Part shown: positions 1 through 5,615 of the stretch, in pieces | Position numbering within the stretch: the stretch's first letter is position 1 | Layout of the letters: each line of letters opens with the position of its first letter | From: an uncultured Prevotellaceae bacterium | GTDB taxonomy: Bacteria; Bacteroidota; Bacteroidia; Bacteroidales; Bacteroidaceae | Length of the DNA: 6,051 nt | Direction: 5' to 3' | NCBI GenBank assembly: GCA_946406585.1 | Contig: CAMJLI010000128.1 | Span: 1-6,051 of the forward strand | Made by a program: the position numbers and the translations under genes | Notes under the pieces: generated by a model | Databases searched by the model: none | Told to the model about the DNA's origin: nothing | What the model saw: only the letters and a program-made list of their open reading frames with translations

Positions 1-219
1 TTCAAGGCACCCAACTGCCAGGTTACCGAACTTTGGTATGACCATTTCTCGAAATACCGCCTGGCCTTCAGCGGAGACACCGGCAATCTGAGCGTCAGCA
101 CTACGATGTCGGAGAATGGGGCAAATGTAATAGTGAAGGTGGTGAACCCCACAGAAGATCCTGACAAGAATGTAAATACCAACTTATTATCAACTATTTA
201 CGGTAGTCCTTCGGGGTGA
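1..219 (+). CDS. 3' end of a probable GH51-type alpha-L-arabinofuranosidase, apparently truncated
   Basis: The frame is open from the window edge to a TGA at 217-219, giving 72 residues of the C-terminus of a larger protein. Residues 10-53 include ELWYDHFSKYRLAFSGDTG and, about 25 residues on, VIVKVVNPTEDP. This resembles the start of the C-terminal beta-sandwich of GH51 alpha-L-arabinofuranosidases, where a 'W-R/Y-D-H' segment precedes a 'K-x-VNP' strand. Such enzymes remove arabinose side chains from arabinoxylan or arabinan, which suits a GH115 neighbour. In the family I expect some 60-100 more residues of strands after the 'VNP' segment, but here only about 20 follow. The last nine codons lie antisense to the conserved C-terminus of the AraC gene, so that tail is probably fortuitous. 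The family call rests on remembered motifs and could be another beta-sandwich-ended glycosidase. That this frame codes is fairly sure. Confidence 0.55.
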   Translation, partial: FKAPNCQVTELWYDHFSKYRLAFSGDTGNLSVSTTMSENGANVIVKVVNPTEDPDKNVNTNLLSTIYGSPSG

Positions 220-1066
220 TGCCCTTCTTTCTTGAGAAGAACTTGCTGAACGAAGGGGTGTCGGCGAAATGGAGGCGGTCGGCTATCTCTGTGATGCTGA
301 GTAATGTGGTGCGCAACAGGTAGGAGGCTTCCATCAGCAGGTGCTGGTTGATGTAGTCGATGACTGTTCGGCCGGTGACCTGGCGGACAACACGGGAAAG
401 ATATACCGACGAGATGTTGAGGGCCGAGGCATAGAAGGCGATGTCATGATGCTCTGCAAAATGCTGCGGCAGCAGTCGGATGAAGTTGAAGAAGATTTCC
501 TCCACCCGCTGAGGCACCTTCCGCTGGCTGATGGCATTTGCCTGAGCATTCTGCACGTCGAGCAGGAACACGGCATACAGCATCTGCAGAATCTTCGTCT
601 TGTAAATATGGTCGGAGTGCAGGTAGCCTATTATCTCGCGCATCTTTTCCTCCATCCGTCTCGCATCATCGTGGGGCAAGGATATCTTGGGTTCATGCAG
701 TTGCACAATAGGCGCATAGGCAATATTGACAAGGTCGTGGACGGTGGGCGACTCGATAGTGATGTGCTCATCGGCAAGGAGGCAAATGCCACGGTAGTTC
801 TCCGAAGCTGCCAGGATGGTAACTTCCAGTCCAGGCGAATAGATATAGAGGTCGTCGGGCTGCAGGGTCAATTCATGTCCGTTATAGACAATCGTCAGCC
901 ATCCCTCTATGACAAGCGTGAAAGTGTACGCCGCCATGAACCCCTGCGTCTTGTTGGCAAGGAAGGTGATGGCAGCATCTGTCTCTTGGCAGTACATCCT
1001 GCCATCCCATCGCTCATGGGGCAATTGTCCGAGCATCTTTATCCAGGCTTCTTTTAAGCTATACAT
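194..1066 (-). CDS. AraC-family transcriptional regulator (cupin-like sensor plus double HTH), 290 aa
   Basis: Cytoplasmic one-component DNA-binding regulator. Residues about 45-110 form a small beta-rich segment (FTLVIEGWLTIVYNGHE, then a proline/aspartate turn) like the cupin sugar-sensing domain of AraC proteins. Residues about 190-290 are the AraC DNA-binding domain: the first helix-turn-helix is near 208-230 (DIAFYASALNISSVYLSRVV) and the second near 258-280 (SITEIADRLHFADTPSFSKF), followed by the family signature FFSRKKGITPKDYRK at the very end. No membrane segment is visible, so it is not a hybrid two-component sensor of the kind often seen at Bacteroidales polysaccharide loci. The frame stays open upstream to a start at 1184-1186, but I chose the ATG at 1064-1066: the extra 40 residues look like translated intergenic DNA, and a good -7 box lies 24 bp upstream of the chosen start. 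It is transcribed divergently from the GH115 gene, its likely target, and overlaps the preceding plus-strand frame by 26 bp. The ligand is unknown. Confidence 0.93.
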   Translation of the reverse strand: MYSLKEAWIKMLGQLPHERWDGRMYCQETDAAITFLANKTQGFMAAYTFTLVIEGWLTIVYNGHELTLQPDDLYIYSPGLEVTILAASENYRGICLLADEHITIESPTVHDLVNIAYAPIVQLHEPKISLPHDDARRMEEKMREIIGYLHSDHIYKTKILQMLYAVFLLDVQNAQANAISQRKVPQRVEEIFFNFIRLLPQHFAEHHDIAFYASALNISSVYLSRVVRQVTGRTVIDYINQHLLMEASYLLRTTLLSITEIADRLHFADTPSFSKFFSRKKGITPKDYRK

Positions 1067-1090
1067 GGCGCAACATTTGTCTTGTTGCCG

Positions 1091-1098
1091 CAAATTTA
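1091..1098 (-). promoter_or_regulatory. -7 box of the AraC gene promoter
   Basis: On the minus strand this reads TAAATTTG, an exact match to the Bacteroidetes sigma-70 -7 consensus TAnnTTTG. It lies 24 bp before the chosen ATG, giving a short A-rich leader without a Shine-Dalgarno sequence, which is normal in this phylum. No convincing TTG-type -33 box lies 19-21 bp further upstream. That region is instead occupied by the first copy of the direct repeat at 1116-1130, so the promoter may depend on, or be blocked by, a bound regulator. Confidence 0.6.
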
Positions 1099-1115
1099 CA
1101 AATAAATAGCCAACA

Positions 1116-1151
1116 TTGTATCGTTTCAGACAATTTTTGTGTCGTTTCAGA
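1116..1151 (+). promoter_or_regulatory. Direct-repeat operator, two 15-bp copies at 21-bp period
   Basis: The two copies, TTGTATCGTTTCAGA at 1116-1130 and TTGTGTCGTTTCAGA at 1137-1151, match at 14 of 15 positions with 6 bp between them. The period of 21 bp is two helical turns, which puts both copies on one face of the DNA. Tandem half-sites at this period are the classic layout of AraC-family operators such as araI1-araI2. The second copy ends directly at the GH115 -33 box (1152), the position of an activator that touches the polymerase. The first copy lies in the -33 region of the divergent AraC promoter, which would allow autoregulation. That the neighbouring AraC protein is the one that binds here is inferred from position and symmetry. 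Confidence 0.75.
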
Positions 1152-1183
1152 TTTGGATGATATCGGAAAAGGCAGTTATTTTG
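1152..1183 (+). promoter_or_regulatory. Promoter of the GH115 gene (-33 and -7 boxes)
   Basis: A TTTG at 1152-1155 is followed after 20 bp by TTATTTTG at 1176-1183, which matches the Bacteroidetes -7 consensus TAnnTTTG except at its second base. The spacing is in the normal 19-21 bp range. Transcription should begin near 1190, giving a leader of about 20 nt before the ATG at 1213. The imperfect -7 box and the operator copy touching the -33 box fit a promoter that is weak until activated. Confidence 0.55.
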
Positions 1184-1212
1184 CAAATCAAGCCAAAAAG
1201 CGTATCACAGAC

Positions 1213-4056
1213 ATGAACAAACTCAAGATATTCGTAATCCTTCTATGCAGTGCCGTTTCCATACATGCTTTTTGTGGGAACAGATTTCCAAATATCTCGG
1301 ACACGGCAAAAGACGGCTATTTCCCTTTAGCTTCTGCCAAGAAGGCCACTGCAATATATACTGACGGCAAAGACTATGAGGTGGTGGGCATCGCCGCCGA
1401 AATGCTGGCAGATGATGTGGAAAGGGTGACGGGTCGCCGCCCCAAACATGAACGCATAAGCAATCAGAAGTTTCTGCCAAAGGATGTGGCCATAGTGGCA
1501 GGGACAATAGGCCATAGCACTGTGGTGGACTGGATTGTGGACAAACAAACGATTGACGTGACTGCCATTCGTGGTAAATGGGAGTCGTTTCTCATCATCA
1601 CCACAACACACCCGAAGCATCATACTCCCCTACTACTTATCATCGGCAGTGACAGGCGAGGAACAGCATTCGGACTAACATCACTATCGGAAGCTGTCGG
1701 TGTGTCACCTTGGTATTGGTGGGCCGATGTGACTCCGAGGCAGAGGCCGGCTCTCTATCTGGAGCCGTGCGCATTCTGCCAGGGTGAGCCATCAGTACAG
1801 TATCGGGGCTTATTCATCAATGACGAACGTTTTGGTGGTTGGGCTCGATGGGCAGAACAAACTTTTGAAAAGGAAACAGGAAAGGTGGGTCCCAAGACCT
1901 ACAAAAAGGTCTTCGAGCTGCTGCTGCGACTGAAGGCCAACTACCTGTGGCCTGCCATGCATCCAGGCACACAAGCCTTCAATGATGACCCGGAAAACGC
2001 CCGTCTGGCAGATGACCATGCCATCGTGATGGGCTCGTCGCACTGTGAACAGATGTTGCGCAACAACGAAGGCGAATGGAAGGCTGTTGGCACATACGGT
2101 GACTTCAACTACATCACCAACCGCCTGACAATGCAGAACTACTGGGAGGAACGAGTGCGGACAAACGGCAAATATGAAAACACATACACCCTTGGTCTGA
2201 GAGGCATCCATGACTACCCCATGGAGGGTGCCAACAGCACTGCAGAGCGCGTGGCTCTGATGCAGCAAGCCATTGACGACCAGCGCGAAATGTTGAAAAG
2301 AAACATCCCAAAGCCCATAGAGGAGATACCACAGGTGCTATGTACTTATGAGGAAGTGCTCGATGCCTACCACAACGGGCTTCAGGTGCCCGACGACGTG
2401 ACCCTGCTTTGGAGCGACGACAAACACGGCTATTGCCGAAACCTCTGCAATCCTTCAGAACAGCAACGCAAAGGCGGTGCCGGCATCTACTACCACCTGT
2501 CCTACCATGGAGACCCTGCCAGTTGGATCTGGCTTAGCCCATTGTCACCTGCCTTCCTCTCAACGGAATTGACCAAAGCCTACACATTCGGGGCACGCAA
2601 GATATGGGTTTTCAATGTAGGTGACATAAAGCCGGCAGAGAAGGAAATCTCTTTTGTGATGGACTTGGCATGGGATATAAACCGCTGGAAGCCTGAAGAG
2701 GCCCATAATTATATGCGATATTGGGCAGAAAAGACCTTCGGACACGAAGTGGCACAAGAGATAGCTGACGTAATGGCAGGTTATTACCAGTTGCAGGCAG
2801 GGGGGAAAGATGCCCATGTATGGTTCGTCAACTATTCCGAGCAACAGATAGAACAGCGCATTGCGCATTGGCGGGCACTGGCTGCACATGCGTCAGACTT
2901 GTCAGAACGCATCCCCGCACAGCTGAAAGACGCCTACTTCGAACTCGTCAGCTATCCCGTTTGTGGAGCTGCCATGATAAATGAGTATCAGCTGCTCGCC
3001 CGCAGAAGCATGGTACGAGCCACACAATGCGACAGCATTGGTGCCATGGCGGATGCCAACAGGGTGAAACTAATGTTCACAAAACTAAACGATTGGACCA
3101 GACATTACAACAATGAGACTCCCGATGGCAAAGCTAAATGGGAACATTTCTTCAACTGGCAACCTTACCACTGGTTCCGCTCGGAGAAGATTGAACAGCC
3201 CATAGCCACGCCAGAATTGATTGCGAAGGCCATACATGGACCCAAGCCTTGTTTCCTTTCTGTAAGCGATGCTCTCTCATGCGAAGGGGCACTGATAGAA
3301 TGCGACAAAGACGGGGAAATCCCCATTTGGATGGAAGCACTAACACCCGTTCGCAATTTCTCCAAGGCACCGGAGGACAATGTTTTCTGCCATGCCTATC
3401 TTCATCACATGGATGTCACCACTCAGCAGTTTGATGCCTCTGCCACTCCCATCAACAACATCTGGCATTCACCACAAATAGGTCCGATGTGGAGCCGCGT
3501 GGGTGTGCTCAGTCTGAAAAAAGGCGAAAACCGCCTTTACATATCCGACCTGAAACCTAACGCACGCATCGACCATATCTATATCGGCACCTATCCTCCT
3601 TTTGTCAGAGAGCCGCGCCTTCGAATCCATGCTTATGACTATCAAAACAAGCATGAGTGCATCAAGCGCATTCCACAATTGGGATTCACAGACGGGATGA
3701 TGGTTCAGCCGTTCGACACCCCCTCATATCAGGATGTTTCAAAAGCTCCTTACATCGAGTATGAGGTGGAATTGCAGCCTTCCGACTCCATTATCGAGAT
3801 ACGCACCCTGCCCACATTGCACGTTCATGATGGGCGCGACGCCCGCTACGCCCTACAGTTAGGCGACAGTACTCCTACCGTGTTTTCCATACATGCCAAT
3901 GACTTCACGGCAGAATGGCGGTGGAACGTGCTGCGCGGCTATGCCTCACGCAACATACCCATTGCTTCTTCAGGGCGGCAAAGGCTAAGAGTCTATTTGC
4001 TCGACCCTGGCATCGTGATACAAGAATTGCTGATACACACCAAAATAGGAAAATAA
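1213..4056 (+). CDS. Secreted GH115 xylan alpha-1,2-glucuronidase, 947 aa
   Basis: GH115 enzymes are inverting glycosidases that remove glucuronic acid or its 4-O-methyl form from xylan backbones, including internal residues. Residues 1-19 are a signal peptide (MNKLKIFVILLCSAVSIHA) with an I-H-A type I cleavage site; a Cys follows two residues later but the lipobox is poor, so a periplasmic enzyme is likelier than a lipoprotein. Family segments follow in order: SPWYWWADVTP near 167-175, YRGLFINDERFGGW near 197, GPKTYKKVFELLLRLKANYLWPAMH spread over about 226-251, MGSSHCEQMLRNNEGEW near 272-288, GLRGIHDYPMEG near 328, YYHLSYHGDPASWIW near 426-440 and WVFNVGDIKPAE near 465. The C-terminal beta-sandwich domain typical of the family runs from about 675 to the end and closes with LRVYLLDPGIVIQELLI. 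The length is normal and no break is seen. I chose the ATG at 1213 rather than 1153 because it begins the signal peptide and lies downstream of the predicted promoter. Glucuronoxylan as substrate is inferred from the family. Confidence 0.95.
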   Translation: MNKLKIFVILLCSAVSIHAFCGNRFPNISDTAKDGYFPLASAKKATAIYTDGKDYEVVGIAAEMLADDVERVTGRRPKHERISNQKFLPKDVAIVAGTIGHSTVVDWIVDKQTIDVTAIRGKWESFLIITTTHPKHHTPLLLIIGSDRRGTAFGLTSLSEAVGVSPWYWWADVTPRQRPALYLEPCAFCQGEPSVQYRGLFINDERFGGWARWAEQTFEKETGKVGPKTYKKVFELLLRLKANYLWPAMHPGTQAFNDDPENARLADDHAIVMGSSHCEQMLRNNEGEWKAVGTYGDFNYITNRLTMQNYWEERVRTNGKYENTYTLGLRGIHDYPMEGANSTAERVALMQQAIDDQREMLKRNIPKPIEEIPQVLCTYEEVLDAYHNGLQVPDDVTLLWSDDKHGYCRNLCNPSEQQRKGGAGIYYHLSYHGDPASWIWLSPLSPAFLSTELTKAYTFGARKIWVFNVGDIKPAEKEISFVMDLAWDINRWKPEEAHNYMRYWAEKTFGHEVAQEIADVMAGYYQLQAGGKDAHVWFVNYSEQQIEQRIAHWRALAAHASDLSERIPAQLKDAYFELVSYPVCGAAMINEYQLLARRSMVRATQCDSIGAMADANRVKLMFTKLNDWTRHYNNETPDGKAKWEHFFNWQPYHWFRSEKIEQPIATPELIAKAIHGPKPCFLSVSDALSCEGALIECDKDGEIPIWMEALTPVRNFSKAPEDNVFCHAYLHHMDVTTQQFDASATPINNIWHSPQIGPMWSRVGVLSLKKGENRLYISDLKPNARIDHIYIGTYPPFVREPRLRIHAYDYQNKHECIKRIPQLGFTDGMMVQPFDTPSYQDVSKAPYIEYEVELQPSDSIIEIRTLPTLHVHDGRDARYALQLGDSTPTVFSIHANDFTAEWRWNVLRGYASRNIPIASSGRQRLRVYLLDPGIVIQELLIHTKIGK

Positions 4057-4109
4057 GAATGAGTTCATTGAACGATATTTTATCACCAAATTAAAAACCA
4101 AAACAATTT

Positions 4110-4565
4110 ATGGATGTAAAGAAATCAATTGAAGCATTGCAGTTCTTCGCAACGGGACTGACAGAAGGTGCTTTGGTACACAAGTTGCAAGGTCAGATTT
4201 TCAAAGCCCAAGGCTTTGGGAAATTAGGACAGAAATACATCGACCATTTCAATGAGGAGATGGCATGGGTGGACAAGTTCGTGGAGCGCATCCTCGACCT
4301 CGGTGGCGAAATCAAGTTCGATGGTGCCAAGAGTCGCGCTCTCATCTGCGACCCGGTTGAGTACATCAAGGCCGACCTCGACATTCAAAAGGCTGGTGTG
4401 GACCTGCTCTACAAATGCTGCGAAACATTGATCAACGACCCATCGACCTATGAGATAATGATAGGCTATCTCAAGGACGAGGAGGAAGACCTCTACTGGA
4501 GTCAAGGTGCACTTGAAATCATTGAGAAGATTGGCCAGCAGAACTGGCTGTTTACACAAATTTGA
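4110..4565 (+). CDS. Bacterioferritin-family protein with altered di-iron site, 151 aa
   Basis: The size and four-helix pattern match bacterioferritin, the cytoplasmic iron-storage shell. Aligned by eye to E. coli Bfr, FNEEMAWVDKFVERILDLGG (47-66) corresponds to the EMKHADRYIERILFLEG region, LKDEEEDLYW (121-130) to LRDEEGHIDW, and QQNWLFTQI at the end to LQNYLQAQI. The E. coli ferroxidase ligands are E18, E51, H54, E94, E127 and H130. Here E50 and E124 are kept, while the positions of H54, E94 and H130 hold W53, Q93 and D127. The E18 equivalent is unclear and may be E19 with a two-residue gap. The haem-ligand methionine (M52 in E. coli) is kept as M51. The protein may therefore store iron without a classical ferroxidase centre, bind another metal, or do something else with the fold. 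It starts 53 bp after GH115 in the same direction and is followed 12 bp later by a small winged-helix gene. Confidence 0.8.
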   Translation: MDVKKSIEALQFFATGLTEGALVHKLQGQIFKAQGFGKLGQKYIDHFNEEMAWVDKFVERILDLGGEIKFDGAKSRALICDPVEYIKADLDIQKAGVDLLYKCCETLINDPSTYEIMIGYLKDEEEDLYWSQGALEIIEKIGQQNWLFTQI

Positions 4566-4577
4566 TATTACAAGAAC

Positions 4578-4751
4578 ATGAAAGAACAAGTATTACAGGC
4601 CATGCGCGAGGCAGGAAAGCCCGTCTCGGCAGGCGACGTGACAAAGGCACTGGGTGCCGACCGCAAGGAAGTGGACAAGGCTTTTGCAGCACTGAAGAAG
4701 GAGGGGGCCATCGTGTCTCCCGTGCGCTGCAAGTGGGAGCCCGCCAAGTAA
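4578..4751 (+). CDS. Small winged-helix protein, 57 aa
   Basis: A short reading frame from ATG 4578 to TAA 4749-4751. The sequence MKEQVLQAMREAGKPVSAGD opens a compact winged helix-turn-helix: helix 1 at 2-12, a turn at 'GKPVSAGDV', helix 2 at about 19-25, a recognition-type helix at about 28-42 (DRKEVDKAFAALKKEG), then a wing strand IVSPVRCKWEP at 45-55. Small proteins of this build, with 'EVDKA-LKKEG-I-SP-RC-W', are, as I recall, widespread in gut Bacteroidetes and Firmicutes and usually left without a function. It lies 12 bp after the ferritin-like gene and is probably co-transcribed and co-translated with it. It could be a DNA-binding regulator of the local genes, but as it lacks a sensing domain, a partner protein or the single Cys51 would have to supply any signal. 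Coding is well supported by the fold pattern and tight spacing; the role is unknown. Confidence 0.82.
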   Translation: MKEQVLQAMREAGKPVSAGDVTKALGADRKEVDKAFAALKKEGAIVSPVRCKWEPAK

Positions 4752-4760
4752 TTAACCATG

Positions 4761-4779
4761 AGGAGGGCCACGCCCTCCT
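4761..4779 (+). terminator. GC-rich hairpin between the winged-helix and MBL genes, possible weak terminator
   Basis: A perfect 8-bp stem AGGAGGGC/GCCCTCCT closes on a 3-nt loop (CAC) and is followed by TTCTTTAA. The stem is strong but the downstream T-run is interrupted, so termination is probably partial. It starts 9 bp after the winged-helix stop and ends 25 bp before the next start. It could separate expression of the ferritin/winged-helix pair from the next two genes, or protect the 3' end of the upstream message. Confidence 0.5.
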
Positions 4780-4804
4780 TCTTTAACCTCAAACAAATAC
4801 GATT

Positions 4805-5551
4805 ATGGAAATAAAAGCAATCCGCATGTTCGACGGTGGCTTCATGAACCAGCCGTTTGCCTTTGGTGGTGAAGAGGGAAAGGACAAGTTTGACGAACAA
4901 ATCATCTACCGCAGCAGTCTCCAAAACTTCCTCATCGACACGGGCAGCGAGGTCATCCTCGTAGATACAGGCTTCAATACTGGCATGGCAGCCCCAGCCA
5001 AGAAACTTGGCGCCCCTCTCTACATGGGCGAGAAGATATCCGATTATATGGAGGCATTTGCTGCAATGGGCTACAAACCGGAGCAGGTGACGAAAATACT
5101 GATCACCCACAAGCATCCTGACCACACGGCAGCCTTGCAATACTTCCCCAATGCCAAGGTTTATATCTCTCCCGAGGATGCCGACGCTATGAAACTGGAA
5201 GGCGACAACATCGTTCGCGCACAATATGGTGCGCCTTACAAGAACTTCCCCAACGCCCAGCAGGTGGCCGACGGCATTTGGTTTATTGAGGCTAAAGGGC
5301 ACACCAATGGCAACAGCATCATCATTGCCGAGAACGAGGGACTATACTACATGTTCCACGGAGATGTGACCTATTGCGACGCAGCATTGAAAGCCAACAA
5401 GTTGAGCATTGTCTTCGAAGACAAGGATGCCGCCCGCCAGACCCTCGACCGAGTGCGCGAGTTCATCAAAGACAATCCCACCATCTATCTCTCCACCCAC
5501 TGCCCCGAGGGCTACGAGAACCTGGAGATGAAACGGGTGATGAAGCTTTAA
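4805..5551 (+). CDS. Metallo-beta-lactamase-fold metallohydrolase, lactonase-like, 248 aa
   Basis: A cytoplasmic protein without signal peptide. The metal-binding motif H-K-H-P-D-H lies at residues 102-107 (H102, H104, D106, H107), after a VDTGF strand near 57 that fits the first MBL motif. The remaining ligands are in place: H166 in GHTNGNS, D187 in HGDVTY and H232 in LSTHCPEG. This is a complete set for a binuclear Zn or Fe site of the HxHxDH type, as in AHL lactonases and related hydrolases. The usual 'GHTPGH' is changed to 'GHTNGN', which keeps the ligand but not the second His. The substrate cannot be told from sequence: lactone, ester and thioester hydrolysis are all known in the family. 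The start at 4805 follows an A-rich leader without a Shine-Dalgarno sequence. The neighbours on the same strand are a ferritin/winged-helix pair 53 bp upstream and a flavoprotein 64 bp downstream. Confidence 0.88.
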   Translation: MEIKAIRMFDGGFMNQPFAFGGEEGKDKFDEQIIYRSSLQNFLIDTGSEVILVDTGFNTGMAAPAKKLGAPLYMGEKISDYMEAFAAMGYKPEQVTKILITHKHPDHTAALQYFPNAKVYISPEDADAMKLEGDNIVRAQYGAPYKNFPNAQQVADGIWFIEAKGHTNGNSIIIAENEGLYYMFHGDVTYCDAALKANKLSIVFEDKDAARQTLDRVREFIKDNPTIYLSTHCPEGYENLEMKRVMKL

Positions 5552-5615
5552 CGACAAAGCCCGAATGAAGGAAAAGAACAAACGAGAATAATAGAAACCC
5601 AAAAAGACTGTTACT

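Noticed and set aside
341..1057. Long plus-strand open frame antisense to the AraC gene
   Set aside because: It lies wholly opposite a gene with clear AraC-family domains; its translation shows no domain pattern, and it looks like a frame kept open by the codon use of the real gene.
4058..4069. Small palindrome AATGA-GT-TCATT after the GH115 stop as a terminator
   Set aside because: The stem is only 5 A/T-rich pairs with a 2-nt loop and no T-run follows.
4758..4814. Tiny open frame starting at the ATG before the hairpin, a possible leader peptide for the MBL gene
   Set aside because: It encodes only about 18 residues, runs through the hairpin and past the MBL start in another frame, and has no run of one regulatory amino acid that would suggest attenuation.
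4568..5302. Long minus-strand open frame (244 codons) across the winged-helix gene, the hairpin and most of the MBL gene
   Set aside because: It crosses two genes with recognisable folds, and its product has no family pattern; it is best explained as an antisense shadow.
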